Source: Anthracocystis setariae (lineage: Eukaryota > Basidiomycota > Ustilaginomycetes > Ustilaginales > Ustilaginaceae). Taken from it: a DNA stretch of 64,000 nt. The translations under genes and the position numbers were made by a program. The notes under the pieces are model-generated. The model was not told where the DNA came from. It searched no databases and saw nothing but the letters and a program-made list of their open reading frames with translations. Below, one piece after another: positions 40,839 through 53,421 of this stretch; within the stretch, counting starts at the first letter, position 1; each line of letters opens with the position of its first letter. The stretch covers positions 1,364,001 through 1,428,000 of the forward strand of contig CAKMXJ010000002.1 in the NCBI GenBank assembly GCA_928724745.1. Reading direction: 5' to 3'.

Positions 40839-41365
40839 ATGTCTTCCGGTGGCAAGTCTGGTGGCAAGGCTGGTGACGCCTCTTCCAAGGCCCAGTCCCG
40901 ATCGGCTAAGGCTGGTCTTCAATTCCCCGTCGGTCGTATCCACCGTCTCTTGCGAAAGGGCAACTACGCCCAGCGTGTCGGTGCCGGTGCTCCTGGTAAG
41001 TGCTCTTCTTTTTCTTTGCATGGCGTGACAGCCTTCATTAGTCCCGAGTCTAGTCGAACCCCTTCCACTAACTATCTATCTGTCCATCTCTGTTAATATT
41101 CCCCCAAACAGTCTACCTCGCTGCCGTTCTCGAGTACCTTGCGGCCGAGATCCTCGAGCTTGCCGGTAACGCTGCCCGTGACAACAAGAAGTCGCGTATC
41201 ATTCCCCGTCACCTTCAGCTCGCCATCCGCAACGACGAGGAGCTCAACAAGCTGCTCGGCGGTGTCACTATCTCGCAGGGTGGTGTGCTCCCCTTCATCC
41301 AGTCCGAGCTTCTCCCCGCCAAGTCGGGCAAGCCCAAGAAGGCTGGTGGCTCGCAGGACATCTAA
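40839..41365 (+). CDS. Histone H2A, CDS join(40839..40995,41112..41365)
   Basis: A 136-residue core histone with [52 protein letters not shown] and [20 protein letters not shown]. The 116-bp GT-AG intron splits the codon for Val in AGAP-VYLAA. The C-terminus GGSQDI is an SQ motif like those phosphorylated by ATM/ATR-type kinases at DNA breaks, so this canonical H2A would also act as H2A.X, as in other fungi. Confidence 0.98.
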
Positions 41366-42046
41366 GCGCTTTGACCTTGGTCGCGCTTCCGTTGTTCTCG
41401 CATCTCCCACTGTACTATCATCCCTACACAGAATGTCGGCCTAGCCTTCGTTCAGGATCGTTTCGGTAGAGGTGCGGCTGCCATTGCCGCATTGCTATTT
41501 CGGCTTTCCGCATCTTCGTAGTCTTGTCTTCTCGTATCTTTTTTTCTCTCTTCTTTTGTGTTCATCCTTGTACTACTACTACTACTACCTCCATGGGCTC
41601 GGCGGTCAGAACAGGGCTCCGCCAGCTACGCAACACCAGGCATCATACCAACCTGTGCTTTCGTATTGACTTGTGTGTTGTGTGCGTATGTCTGCGTGTG
41701 CCATTTGAACTTGATTCAGCAAGGTGGATAGATGGCGACGGTGTCATCGTTGTGGACCTGGCCTCCTTAGCTTGTAACCTTTAGTGTCAGAGAGCCGATA
41801 TGCGAGATGTTGCGATTGCTACACTACCACTAGTGGAGCGGGGTGTCGAGCCTGAATCGGTCCGCCTGCCAGATCCAAGCAGTAAGTGTCGATTTGTGAA
41901 TCGCGCGTACGGTCCCAAAGGTTTATTTAAAACTTGCTTTTAATAAGAAATTGAGGTTGCGAAATGCAAGGCAATAATCGAGTCGATGTAGCTCGGATCA
42001 TCAAAACAATCGCGCGGGCTCATTTCTTAGTTTGAGAACACCTGGT
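41366..42046. other. H2A / cyclophilin tail-to-tail intergenic region
   Basis: A 681-bp gap with a short ACT triplet run near 41571-41588 and the H2A 3' UTR. I see no supported gene. Confidence 0.5.
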
Positions 42047-42611
42047 TTAGATGACGGATGCTTTTACAATCTTGATCTCCTCTCGCGGTCTGAAAAGGGA
42101 AGAAGAGAACGAGGAAATGTCAGCTGTTTGGTCAACGTTGCCAGACTCTTTTTTGCCAAATCACTTACCTGTCGTCTTTGGTTTGGGCTGCTCCGATTTC
42201 CCTGACGGTATGTATACCATCCGAGACTCTTCCAAAGATGGTGTGTTTGCCATCAAGGAAAGGTGTCGGTGCTAGTGTGATGAAAAATTGGCTTCTGTTT
42301 GTATTTGGTCCAGCATTGGCCATGGCCAGAATGCCTGCTCCAACAAACCTGAGCTCTGGATGCAGCTCATCTTCGAATGCTCCGCCGTAGATCGAAGCGC
42401 CTCCGGAGCCTGTGCCTGTCGGATCACCTCCCTGGATCATGAAGTCGCTGATGACACGGTGGAAGATGACACCGTCATAGAAGCCCTGCTTGGCGAGCTG
42501 ATAAAAGTTGGCGCAAGTCTTGGGCGCGTGCCTCCAATACAGCTCAAACACGATGCGACCCATCGATGTGTCGAAAGCGACCGCTCCGCTGTCGTTTGCC
42601 GGTATCGACAT
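42047..42611 (-). CDS. PPIL1-type cyclophilin (peptidyl-prolyl isomerase), CDS complement(join(42047..42089,42169..42611))
   Basis: A 161-residue single-domain cyclophilin. [72 protein letters not shown] and [10 protein letters not shown] match spliceosome-associated PPIL1. Catalytic Arg52 is present. The tryptophan of the cyclosporin pocket is replaced by Phe118. A 79-bp intron (42090-42168) near the 3' end joins [17 protein letters not shown]. The start at 42611 ([10 protein letters not shown]) is preferred, since the in-frame extension runs through a 30-residue poly-Lys-like T/A tract that must be promoter. It is head to head with COG1. Confidence 0.93.
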
Positions 42612-42706
42612 GGCGGCCGTTGTGCTGTGTCTGCTCGTGTCGATGGCAAAGAGCGAGTGGAGGAGAAGGAAAGAGGCCGTTGCAGATCCGTGCACCGCAC
42701 CAACGC

Positions 42707-42740
<34 letters not shown>

Positions 42741-42999
42741 GTTTTTTGTTTTGCTGCCTATGCAGCCAGGGTCCAGTGAATCGGAACCGAGCCGAGTCTT
42801 GCAATTTGGCGAAATCCGACCGCGAAACGTAACAGTGTAGTTGCACCTCAGCGTCTCTGCGCACAGACAATCCGACTCTTGCTCCTTCTCAACAACCATC
42901 ATCCTCCTTCTTTCGTCACCTCCGCAATCGCTTCCGTCCAGCAGCCACGCATAAGCTTGCACCGCTGCTTGACTGCTGGCATGAGCTTCGGCAGCCACA
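42612..42999. promoter_or_regulatory. Bidirectional promoter of cyclophilin and COG1
   Basis: A 388-bp gap dominated on the cyclophilin side by a 30-T run at 42710-42739, about 100 bp upstream of its start. Confidence 0.65.
42710..42739. repeat. Homopolymer run of 30 T
   Basis: An uninterrupted T run 99-128 bp before the cyclophilin start. It has the same length and a comparable position to the run before the dihydroorotase gene. Confidence 0.9.
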
Positions 43000-45900
43000 A
43001 TGTCGGTCACAACGCATCGTCAACCTGATGGCACATCGCGCGCAAATGGAACCAAAACAGAATCACCGCTTTCACCTTCCATACCTGCCAAGCACGGACG
43101 TGCGCGACATGTCAGAACGAATGCATCGCTCACATCTAGCATTGGTAGCAGTAGTGCAGATGACTCGTTTGTGCGCAGTCCCATCCAACGGCGGACATCC
43201 GTCCCGAACGAGGCCACCCGCATCTTCCAAGCTACCGGTTTCGATCCTTTCGGTACTGAGCCAGACACCCTCTTCCGCTCCCTCACCGTGAAAGAGGTCG
43301 AGGCGTACGAACGCGCTGTTAGAAGCACGGCACTCGGCAAGCAGAAGGAGCTGCGCGCCCTTGTAGGGCAGCGATACGAAGATTTGCTTGGCACAGCAAA
43401 CACCATCATCGACATCGCTGGCAGCTCGAGTCAGCTCTCTCACAGGCTACAAAGACTTGCGGAAGGGTTGAAGTCGGCAACCGCCTCCGAAGAGCAGGCT
43501 GCACTCAAGAAGTCACGGCGTAAAAGCTTTCTTCCTACCACCCGCCTATCCGACGAGCGCGATACTGATTCTTCGTCGCTTCATCAAGAGGCTATCTACG
43601 TTCTCGGCGCTTCCTTGCGGCTGATCATGGATGCGCCGGAGTATGTCTGGAAGTCGATCGAAAAGGGCAAGACTCTGCAAGCCGCGTGGGCATTCATGTT
43701 GACCAGAGCAACGTGGTGGGATCTCATTGATGCTTCATCGGCCTCAGCCTCTGGATCTGCACTCGCAACCGACGAAGAACAAGGAATACGCTCCACATCG
43801 GAAGCTGTTTCGCTGCTCAGGATCAACGTCAAAAAGGCGTTTCCGTTCATCGAAAAACAGTGGCAAAACATGCTTCCCATGCGCAAACAAGTCGTTCATC
43901 GAGCAGTCACCTTGCTCGCAGACGTCGAGATCGAGTCCGGGGCGGTAGTCGATCAACTTGCTGCACTCATGCTCATCGACGGGACCAAATTCGATCAAGC
44001 AATGCACTTGCTCCTCTCGCAAAGATTGACAGCAATGCGTCGCATCGTTCATCGCGGGAAAAGGAGAGCAAATGCAAACAAAAAGGCCGATGCGAGCCAG
44101 GAGGAAAGCGCCACCAGCAGAGCAGAGCAGGCGTCACACACAATCGCTCAGTTGGCTATCCTGTATGCCCGAACACTTCAACATACCGTACAGATCTTTC
44201 TGCTTCCGACCAAAGCTGACGTTTCTGCGTCATCGAAACCGCTGCTGCTCGATTTGCTTGCCACGATCACGGACGCGGCCAATTTCGCGACAGTGACGGC
44301 TCCAGCCGCTTCACCCTCCATAGAGCGTCCCACGTTGCTCAGTGAGGGCCACGCGAGCCGTCAAAGCGCTGCTGCACTTCGAGCCTCCCGAAGAAGGTCC
44401 AGCTATGGCTTACCAGAAGCTGGTGGTGTCGAGCCATTGCAACCCGAATCCACGGATCTCGTGCAGCCAGCTCGACCGCTACGCGTGTCTACAGTGAGCG
44501 TGATTCAGGCGTTGCCCAGCGCTCACGTTCTCTCCCGTCTCCTTCCGCCTTGTCTGTGGAGTTTTGCACCCTTCCTCGATCTCGAGCACCAGGATTCTCG
44601 ATCCACCGATCAGGTACTGGATGACCTTTCGACATGGTCAGCCAAGGCGCGCGAAACCGTCATCGGTGCCTCTGGACACGCTGCACCGGACAACCTGCGC
44701 GCTCTGCTTTCAGAGTTGTCCGATGTCAGCGATCTGGTCCCCCTTCGAAGGTCTTTGCGTATTTCGCTCCAGCGCGCTCGCCGTGTTGTTTCGCGAAAGC
44801 TCGCGGGGCCGAGCGGCGCGAAGGACGAGCGCCGTTCAGAGGCCAGCGCCAAGGTCAATGCTGAACTCCAACAGCTCGAACAAGCTATCGACTCGATCTT
44901 GCAGGAACGCTTGCTCAACGTGATGGAATACAAGCTGAAAGATGCTGTTCAAGAGCTGCTCAGCGAAACTGGCAAGTGTGTTGCTTCTTCGCAGAGCGGC
45001 ATGACGATCCTGCCCACCGATGCGCCCATCGATGCCCTCTTCCAGGTCATCGACGTCGAATCTCGTCCCGAGATGAAGGGGCCGGCGAAACTGCCTCAAG
45101 CTAGTCGCGCGTTCGCTTCCGCGCTCCAGAACCACACCTGTGGACGTTCACAGCAGGTCGACCGTCTCGCTAGCCTGTACGAGGCGCCTTTGGCTATGGT
45201 TGCAGAAGATCTCAAGGTGTATCAGAAGGAGCTCGAAGCTGGTGATCAGTTTGTTGGGGCAAGTGCATCCATCCAGGCAAGCTTCGACGCACTGCTTGCG
45301 TCCTCACGGACAGAGATCGAAATGGGTCTTATGGGGCTATTAGACCAGACTCAGCCCAAATCAGAAGGCTCTGCTGCCTCTGCCGGAATGGACGCAAGCA
45401 TCTTGATCCCCGCTTCTCTCGTTATTCGCCTGCTTTCTGTCCTCTCTTCCAAGGACACTTCGAAGAAGGCTGGTTCAGCGCAAGCGATTCGAATGCCAGT
45501 GAAAACGGCGTTGGAACGATTCTGGACGCCTCAACTCGAGCAACGCGTCGTTGCCTTGGTCAGCGCCGGCAAAGGAACCAAGATTACGTCGGGTCAGACA
45601 AGCACATCTATCTCAACGTTCATGGTCTCGGCACTCGCAACGATCGCGGAGTCCATCGTTCAGCTTGGACCTGCACTCGCCGGTGCTGAGCTCTCAGAAC
45701 AGGTACGGATCATCCTGAACGCTGTCGTCGCTAGCGACAAGGCTTCTGTGAATGACGCCGAAGCGCTGAAAGGGTTGCTAGCTTGCGAAGCTGATGGCCT
45801 TGGCAAATACCTTAACGATGACACGAGCTTGCATCGCATTCGATTGTCTCTATCGCCATTGATGCTGGCGCTGGCCACAACCGCCAAACGAGCAGAAGAT

Positions 45901-46023
45901 CAAGCGAGTCCACCGATGGTCTTGTCCCGTGCCGAGCCAGCGTCTGCGACTGGACAAGTCTCACCGATTCTGTCGATTTCGAGAAAGAAGCTGGAGCGAT
46001 TCGCGACGCTTCCCGTGCGCTGA
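43000..46023 (+). CDS. COG1: Conserved oligomeric Golgi complex subunit 1 (Cog1)
   Basis: A 1007-residue tethering subunit for retrograde transport within the Golgi. The N-terminal 75 residues are Ser-rich; then comes the conserved start of COG1/Vps51-type subunits ([65 protein letters not shown] compressed over about 88-155). The rest is long and helical, as in CATCHR tethers. No intron. Its length is greater than yeast Cog1 but typical for filamentous fungi and metazoa. Confidence 0.88.
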   Translation: MSVTTHRQPDGTSRANGTKTESPLSPSIPAKHGRARHVRTNASLTSSIGSSSADDSFVRSPIQRRTSVPNEATRIFQATGFDPFGTEPDTLFRSLTVKEVEAYERAVRSTALGKQKELRALVGQRYEDLLGTANTIIDIAGSSSQLSHRLQRLAEGLKSATASEEQAALKKSRRKSFLPTTRLSDERDTDSSSLHQEAIYVLGASLRLIMDAPEYVWKSIEKGKTLQAAWAFMLTRATWWDLIDASSASASGSALATDEEQGIRSTSEAVSLLRINVKKAFPFIEKQWQNMLPMRKQVVHRAVTLLADVEIESGAVVDQLAALMLIDGTKFDQAMHLLLSQRLTAMRRIVHRGKRRANANKKADASQEESATSRAEQASHTIAQLAILYARTLQHTVQIFLLPTKADVSASSKPLLLDLLATITDAANFATVTAPAASPSIERPTLLSEGHASRQSAAALRASRRRSSYGLPEAGGVEPLQPESTDLVQPARPLRVSTVSVIQALPSAHVLSRLLPPCLWSFAPFLDLEHQDSRSTDQVLDDLSTWSAKARETVIGASGHAAPDNLRALLSELSDVSDLVPLRRSLRISLQRARRVVSRKLAGPSGAKDERRSEASAKVNAELQQLEQAIDSILQERLLNVMEYKLKDAVQELLSETGKCVASSQSGMTILPTDAPIDALFQVIDVESRPEMKGPAKLPQASRAFASALQNHTCGRSQQVDRLASLYEAPLAMVAEDLKVYQKELEAGDQFVGASASIQASFDALLASSRTEIEMGLMGLLDQTQPKSEGSAASAGMDASILIPASLVIRLLSVLSSKDTSKKAGSAQAIRMPVKTALERFWTPQLEQRVVALVSAGKGTKITSGQTSTSISTFMVSALATIAESIVQLGPALAGAELSEQVRIILNAVVASDKASVNDAEALKGLLACEADGLGKYLNDDTSLHRIRLSLSPLMLALATTAKRAEDQASPPMVLSRAEPASATGQVSPILSISRKKLERFATLPVR

Positions 46024-47354
46024 CAGCCAAGGTCATTCATCACATGGCGCATTCCATACACCGTCTTCATTGAGTCTACACGATGCATCGACGAATCCGA
46101 TCCGTCAAGTCAATTGCAAACGTCAGGCAAGAAAGCCCGTGACATGGTGAGACTCTTACCTATGTTGCTTGTGACGTTAAGTGCAGAGCGCCCTTGAGGA
46201 AGATTGTTCTACGATGGCATTGGAGGACGCGTAGCGAAGCCGAAACCGGCTTTCTGATGCAAAGCCCGATCTCATCCATCTGCATAGCTTTTCAATCGAC
46301 GTCCGACCAACTCGTTGCTGCTTTGACTATCGCGTGTGGTGTGCAACCTGTGCTGTGAGCGCCGCTTGGCAGGAAAAAAAGAGGACGTTGTCGCGTCTCG
46401 TGAGCAAGCAGCGCGCTCGCACGGCTCAGTCGAAAATCGGGATCCATAAAATTCCGTTCAAGACGCGCGAGGCTCCGAGCGGTGCGAAAGGCAAGGCTTG
46501 GCTTGGCTAGGCTAGGCTAGGCTAGGCTAGATGACATCCTCCTCGCTCTTGTGCGTTGTCCTCATCGTTTGCACGCCGATCTCGAAACAACATCGATAGG
46601 CACAGCGTTGTTGTCGTTGGATCCAAGGCAACGAACTGGCGGCTCAAGCATAGGTCCTGCGATTCCACGACGCTTCACTCGAGTGACTTCTAAGCTCACT
46701 AACGGTTCGGTCGTACGAAGGAAGGGCGACCTCACGATTCGCACAGACGACCCGCACACACTGCTACGGGAACGAAAAGGCCTCAAAGACGGCTGTTGGG
46801 CTTGCCATTGGTTCAAGAGGAATCAACAGGAGATCTGCGAGCGCTCATCGCGGTGGAAGTACGTCCAGCAGAGACACAAGTACGCTTAGGATCACCAAAG
46901 GCTTGCCATTTGTGTTCGGAACAAACACTGCCAACACTCGTACTCACCACCATCGGCACTATCAAGTGACTAGGCTATCCCCGGCGCGATACATCGAACA
47001 AAGACATTTTCATCAAACAGGTCATACGCTGCGGATCTATTGCCGTCCCAAAACGGAATCAGTCTCAAACTCGTGTCGCCCGCACTGGCTATGCGACCGC
47101 TGTCGTCCGGTCCTGCAGCACAAAAAGTATTGAACCGAGCTCTTTCCGCAACAGATCCGCCAACGGTATCCAAAGCTGGTTGCGACACTGCGCCTGCCGG
47201 AAGAGATCCAGACGTCGATCACATCCACATCGACTAAGACGGTGCGAACCACACCGCACTGTCAAGCCAAAGACTGGCGAAGAGGGTGGAATCTCTTCAG
47301 ACGTGCCAGCAAAAGGAGAACAGAGGCGAGCTCCTCGCGGGCGTGCACCATCCC
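46024..47354. other. Intergenic region between COG1 and the PHD protein gene
   Basis: A 1.3-kb gap with five GGCTA tandem units at 46505-46529 and no supported gene. The short frame beginning ATGACATCC at 46531 ends after about 22 codons. Confidence 0.5.
46505..46529 (+). repeat. Five tandem GGCTA units
   Basis: A pentanucleotide repeat in intergenic DNA. Confidence 0.95.
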
Positions 47355-50300
47355 ATGACGCCGACAGGTCTTGCACCGACGTCACCTGCGTCCATCCGAC
47401 TTCATTGGCGCGAGCTCGCCATCCAAGGGCGTCTCGTAGCCTATCGAGAAGCTCAGCGAAACATGTCGCCTCCTTCGGCGTCTCCGACAAAAGAGGTCTC
47501 GGCAGAAGACGCAGCCGCTCCGTTTTTGAATCAATCCACGATTGAGCCTTCTCTCCAATCTCAACCGCCTGCAACTCCTCTCGCCGCGACGGCGCCGGCA
47601 CCAACCGTGATCAAGATGGAGCCAAGTTTGGACACTTTGGCGTCAACAAGCGAGGATGTTTCGATGGCTGATGGTGCTGCTACCTCGACTTCGGCGCCAG
47701 AAGCAGATGCATCAGTTGAGGCACCAGCCCAGATATCCCAAGAAAGTGTGGCACCAGACGTGATGGCTACACCGTCTGCGTCTGCGTCTACGTCTGCAGC
47801 TGCCTTGCAGACCGCGCCGATCGCTGCGTTGACAGTACCGGAGGTAGCTAAGGCGACGTTGAATCCAGAAGACGCTCTACGGACGGAAGTGATGGGGCCG
47901 CCGCCATCGCTCCCTTCTGATCCAGGGTATCCTCCTCTCAATCCCGTCGTTACGGATGGATCTCTGCATGCTCCGGCCCCGAAACGTAGAGGAGCCCACA
48001 GCTCAGCCAACGGTACACCACGCAAACCTGCACCAGTACAAGTGCCCGCCGACTTCCTAGCTCCCACAAATCTCAACGGAAAGATGCCTTATGCTTTGTT
48101 TCAGACCATCAAGAAGGCTTCCCCAGAGCCGACAAAGAGCTCAACAAAACCTCCTCCACAACCAGTAAGGTAAGTACAGCGGCTCATTATGCTGGCGGGT
48201 TCTTGTTTGATAGTGCTTTCGGTTCGATTGAGTGTAATTCGGTGGAATGTTCGGTCTCTCGATCCAGTCGATGCGTCAGGAACAACAAAGGACAGTCAGA
48301 CAAGCCGGCTAAGTAGGCGCCATGGCATCATTGATCGAGTCCTCTCGGAAGGGTTGATTGAGGTGCAGGGACGCAATTCGCAGAGAAGGCAAAGGAATAA
48401 TTATTGCAGAAATTCGATCGCGGATAGGCAAATGGCGGCGCGTAAGCTGCAATATTTTCTTGCCAACGCCCGCCCCGCCGAGGCTTGCGCTCGATTGCAC
48501 CGACGGCAGACTGGTCCATGCTCTCAAGTCGCGCTGCTATGCTTTCTCGGCCTCGACTTAGCTCGAGCGCCCATCTCGGCTCGCAATCTGTACCGCGTTT
48601 CGCCTCAGAGCTCATTACTGACAAATCCACCCTTCTCCGCGCACTCGCTGCGTATCCCCCGGATATGATCCATTTCGATCCTGTTGCATCAGATGCATCA
48701 GCTACACGACCGTGTCGACAGCGGATAGCGCAGCCCTGGCAGCGACGCAAGCAGCGGTGCCGATCGAGATCCCTCCGTCTGCGGACAGCATCGCCGTAGA
48801 TCCAGTCCTCGCCGATGTCTTGACCGACGTCGACTCTGTCGCCACGGCGACAGTGACTCGTGAAACCAGTCCCGATGCCAACACGGTGATGGAAAGCAGC
48901 GAAGCCGCCGCAACTGCAAATGAGGCGGTACCCGCTTCAGCGTCAATCGCAATCCAGGAAACTTCAACGCCGTCGAAGCTAGTTTTGCAAGACGTCATCG
49001 TCTCGACACCTGCAACAGCCATCGGTGAAGTGGCTGAGGCATCTCCGACCGTGCCCGGGCGTCGAACCCCTTCCAATCGTGGAGCGTCTGTCCAAGCATC
49101 GCAATCCATCGCAAGCAGCTACGCAGACCCACTGGGTCTGAAAAAGCATCGCGAGTTGCAGTTGCAATTGCAGGAGAATGCGCGAACGCGTAGATCTCCA
49201 TCTGTCGGCAGTCCTGTGCCTCCTACAGCCGCGCGAAGCACTCCAACCCCTGTTTCTGGCAAGAAGGCTGCCACGGCTCGAACGATCGTGCCGCCTTCTC
49301 TGGTAGAACCTCCACCGGGCATGATGCATACACCCGAAGGGCGACTTCGCACGATCCCTGGCATCGCAGGTGCTTTGGTACCGTCTGGTCCTGGCTCAAC
49401 TTCCACAGACAACAGCCTGGCACCAAGACTCGACGACAAGGGAAGTGCCAACAACGATTTTTGCGATGCTTGCGGTGGAAATGGCCGCTTCGTCTGCTGC
49501 GATGGATGCCCACGCAGTTTCCACTTTCACTGTATGAATCCGCCCCTGGATATTGACGAGATGCCGCCATCCAACGCTGCCGAGGTGTTGGGTCCTGCAA
49601 AGGCCACTTCGGCTCCAAAGGGCAAAGCCAAGGCTGGGACAAGGGGTTCGAGTGTCGAACTCAACATGGACGAGATGTGGTTCTGCAATGTCTGCGTGGC
49701 CGAACGAAAACCCAAAGCAGTACAGAGACCAAAGGGACTTGGACCGTTCGGCTTGCTCCTGCCGGTGCTGTCGCAACAGAACCCGAAATCCTTCCAGCTG
49801 CCAGTGGAAACACGAGCGTACTTCAAAGACGTCGTGACCGCAAACGACGGCGAATACGTGGATGGTGCGATGGTGCGACCAGTGAAGCCGAACAAGCACG
49901 GAGAAATCGAAGCAAGGGATCCGTACCGACTCAAGGACAAGAATGGCGATGCTGTGCTGTGCTACCGATGTGGCGGCACAGCGCTTCCTTCCGAGACCGA
50001 CAGTGCAAATCGCAAGGGCTCGGGTTCAAATGGGATCCTTAAGGAGGCAGCTGCGGCCCCACCTGCGGACCACACCATCCGAGACGGCACAGGTTGGCGC
50101 AAGATTGTCAGCTGCGACTTTTGCACGCTTCATTGGCATATTGACTGCGTCGATCCACCCATGCTGGGCATGCCGAACAACTTCCGCAAGTGGATGTGCC
50201 CCGCACACAGCGACCACGTCAACGATCGACGTCGGGTCGCTCGTGTCGGCTCGGCTGTGCCCAAGACGATCGATCTTCCTCTGCCGAGTGCCAAGACGAT

Positions 50301-51483
50301 CGGGCCCGGAAAACACTTTCGCACGCGCGTGCTCAACAATGGCGATATCGACATCATCCCGGATCCCACAGATGAGCTGATGGGCGCGAACGGCATCACT
50401 GGCAGTCTCCAGAGCGGCGTCAAGGAGATCTCACTGTTGCCTGGTGTGATTGATTCTGCTGCGGCAACATCTGGTGGGTCTAAGCTTACGTCCAAGATCC
50501 GATTCAGAGTTCCGGAGAAAGTGATCCGCACTGACTTCTGGAGCAGATTGCGTGCTGATGAGGCGACAAAGATCGGCACAGTGTTCTACGTCGCTGCGGG
50601 AGAGGTGACGGGCAGGACGCCAACGAGGGTGATGACTGCAGAGGACGGCGAAGACGTCATGACTCGCTACAGGCCGTTCGGCAAGCGAGATTACGCAAGG
50701 TCGGGGCTCGATTCTCTCGCCGACATTGCTTCGGCACGATTGGCAGGAGACCAGCTGGCATCGGCAGAAGCTGCAAGTCTGATCCGACCTTCGCGAACAC
50801 GACAGCTGGTAGAGACTGCTCTGGGCATTGATCTGACCAACGACGATGTGCCTGAATCGAACATGCGATCGTCGCTGGACGTGCCGGAAAGCTCGGTGAG
50901 CTCCCTGTCGCCGTTGTCGAGTCTATCCGAGAGCAGTGATGTCGAGGGTGCTCCTGCTGAGTCTGTGACGGTTGAAGCGGCTTCAGCCGACGCAAGCATC
51001 CCAGCAGTAGTTGACGCTGCGCCGGGTCTGTCGGAAGAGGAACTGATCAAACGCATCGCGTCGCAAGCGGCTTCCGGGGTCACTGCGGGCGAACCGATTC
51101 GGCTGACGAAACGCAAAGCAGCTGTAGCTGCCGAGTCGGCGATCCATGGCGGGACGGACACGTCCAACAAGAAGGTTCGCGGCGCTTCAAGTGTGGTGGC
51201 AGGTTCCACGCCGACGACGCCCACCACGGTGGCTGCTCGGTCCACAGCCGCTGCCACTAAGTCGGCGACGAAGCCGAAAGGGATTGTGCTGTCGAAGCGG
51301 CCAGAAAGGTTGAGTGAAGCGCAGGTGGCGATCAGGACGGCTGAACATTTGGCAGAGCAGTATCGGGAGGAAAGGAGGGAGATGGAACAGTTGCGCGCGA
51401 TCAGGGAGTTGATGAAGCTCAAGGGTAAGGCGAGGATGTTGGAGTTTTTGTTGAGTGCCAACGAGCCTGATCTGGAGTCTTGA
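47355..51483 (+). CDS. Double PHD-finger protein, Rco1-like (Rpd3S complex), CDS join(47355..48169,48702..51483)
   Basis: A 1198-residue chromatin protein. The first exon (Pro/Ala/Ser-rich) ends ...PPPQPV and joins through AG|C. The second exon has a canonical PHD finger from about residue 525 (FCDACGGNGRFVCCDGCPRSFHF) and a second, insert-bearing PHD from about 691 (CYRCGG ... CDFCTLHWHIDCVDPP ... WMCPAHSDH), then a long disordered tail ending in a helix near 1140-1190. Two PHDs in this order recall Rco1/Cph1 of the Rpd3S histone deacetylase; that link is inferred. The intron is long for this genome (532 bp). The frame upstream of the ATG at 47355 is open but starts without ATG. Confidence 0.8.
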
Positions 51484-51603
51484 GCGCTGTCACTGGTCTC
51501 TCAATACGAACTTTTTACTTTAATCTTATTGCATTTCATTCGATTTTCAAGGAGGGGAGAAACTACGTGAGGAGAGAGAGAGCATGTATGTATCGACGAA
51601 GGG

Positions 51604-53421
51604 TTAGGTGTAGGTATGTTGCAAGACGGTGGGGTTAGTTTGGGCGATGTGGCGAACTGCTTCACCGAAGAGGCCGTTTGCCCAACCGAACCAGTCGCGA
51701 GTGAAGTCGGTAGCGTTGCGGACGTTGATACTTTCGTGGATTAGGCCAGTTCCTGCTGTGGTGTTTCGGAGGAGGCTTAGAGCGGAGAGTTGTTCGTCTG
51801 GGTTGGTGGTGGTGAGGATTTGAATGATTCGACTCATTGGCCAAACGTAGGATGTGCCTACGTGTGGGCCACCGATGCCTGAGAAGTCGGGGCCGGTGAA
51901 GAACCATTTCGACGTGGAGGGGTTAAGGATGAAGTTTCGCGTTCGTTGGTAGATGGGATCGGACGCGTTGAGGTAGCCGAGGTAGGGGAGGGAGAGGAGT
52001 GAAGGGACGTTGGCATCGTCCATGAAGTAGGCGCTACCGTAACCGTCGGTCTCGTAGGCGTAGATGGGTCCACCCGAGTCAGCGAGCGGGTTGGAGAGGA
52101 TGGCATGGTCCGAGATCGCTTGACGAATTTCAGACGCGAAGCCGACGATGTTGTCAGCAACGTCAGACATGCTTTCCACCGATGAGATCAACGGGTGGAG
52201 CTTCTCGAGTGCCACAGCAAGTTGAGCGTTGGCCGGGATCAGGTGCGGGAATGTTGTGGCATCGTCAGAGGGACGGAAACCCGATTTGACAAGTCCCGTA
52301 CGGCGCGCAGGTTCACCCCAACCTTTGTCCGCCTTGGTCTCGGTGGCACTGCGGTCCAGGCGTTGGAACCGATAGCCACCCCCCTGCAACGTGCCGAATC
52401 GCTCCGCCCACTCACTCCTTGCCGTCAAGTTCGCAGGAAGCATGGTGGTCGAGTTGCTAACAATGTACGCTTCGAATTCCTCGCGACTGCCTCGCTGCTG
52501 AGCACGTAGAGCATCCACAGCCATCCGTACACCCCTCTGCCACAACGAGTTGTTCAAGAAATCCGCACGACCCGAATATTCGTGAATCAACGAGGGCAGA
52601 CGCAGGTGCGCCGCAAGTGAGTCGACCTCCCACTTGGTTTCCCACAGGTACACGCCATCGGCACCCTCGACGTACGAGTAGTTCTGGGGTGGCTGCGGAA
52701 GGTAGTGCGCCTTAGTGTACGGAACGGGCGGCTGGACCCAATCCGCATCGTCACCGTCGCCGACCGCCGGGTTCTTCTTGTTGGTGATGGTGGCGGATTT
52801 GGGTGGACCAAACGAGTTGGCCAAGGGGTACGTGATCACCTGTTGACTCTGTTGGTATAGCAGACCGAGCGCGAGACGGTAGAGCTTGACCCAATCCTTG
52901 TCTCCGACGGTGAAGCCTTCGGGAGGGGTTTGGAGGAGAGGGAGGTAGGTGAACATCTGGTTGGATGAATCGCGGAGCCATGCAGCGAGGATGTCGCCAG
53001 TGATGATGAATGCTCGTGGGAAGGCGACCGCCGAGTCTGGGCAATCGAGCTGGAGATCGGTCCAGGCTACGGTGGTGTCGAGGGTGTTGGGGTAGGCGTT
53101 GGTGAAGATGCGCTTGATCGCCGGGTCAGCGATTTGGGACGAGATGCGTTTGATTTCGGCCTCGACGAGCGCCGATCGGAAGCGACGCTTCGAGACGGGA
53201 GGTCGAGCATCAGGGAGGGCATCGAGGGGAAGGGATGGGTTTGGGGTGGGGTATTGATAGTCAGGGTCGCCGTATGCGTCCTCGGTGGCACGACCATCAG
53301 CGTTGCGACGCGCGAACGGAGAGAAGGCGAGCTGCGAGGCGTCCCAGATGACGGCAGCAGAGGCGTAGTTGGCCAAAGAGATGGCGAGCGTAGTGACGGG
53401 GATGAGCGAGGCGAACTTCAT
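51604..53421 (-). CDS. Secreted GH125 exo-alpha-1,6-mannosidase
   Basis: A 605-residue protein with a signal peptide (about 1-22, ending ASA). The body matches glycoside hydrolase family 125 (metal-independent, DUF1237): RAFIITGDILAAWLRDSSNQ, ETKWEVDSLAAHLRL, GFRPSDDATTFPHLIPANAQLA, ETDGYGSAYFMDDANVPSLLSLPYLGY and GTSYVWPMSRI. Family members remove alpha-1,6-linked mannose. Several NxS/T sites suit a secreted enzyme. A TATAAAA box lies about 70 bp upstream (53489-53495 on the minus strand). The ATG at 53421 directly begins the signal peptide. Confidence 0.93.
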   Translation of the reverse strand: MKFASLIPVTTLAISLANYASAAVIWDASQLAFSPFARRNADGRATEDAYGDPDYQYPTPNPSLPLDALPDARPPVSKRRFRSALVEAEIKRISSQIADPAIKRIFTNAYPNTLDTTVAWTDLQLDCPDSAVAFPRAFIITGDILAAWLRDSSNQMFTYLPLLQTPPEGFTVGDKDWVKLYRLALGLLYQQSQQVITYPLANSFGPPKSATITNKKNPAVGDGDDADWVQPPVPYTKAHYLPQPPQNYSYVEGADGVYLWETKWEVDSLAAHLRLPSLIHEYSGRADFLNNSLWQRGVRMAVDALRAQQRGSREEFEAYIVSNSTTMLPANLTARSEWAERFGTLQGGGYRFQRLDRSATETKADKGWGEPARRTGLVKSGFRPSDDATTFPHLIPANAQLAVALEKLHPLISSVESMSDVADNIVGFASEIRQAISDHAILSNPLADSGGPIYAYETDGYGSAYFMDDANVPSLLSLPYLGYLNASDPIYQRTRNFILNPSTSKWFFTGPDFSGIGGPHVGTSYVWPMSRIIQILTTTNPDEQLSALSLLRNTTAGTGLIHESINVRNATDFTRDWFGWANGLFGEAVRHIAQTNPTVLQHTYT

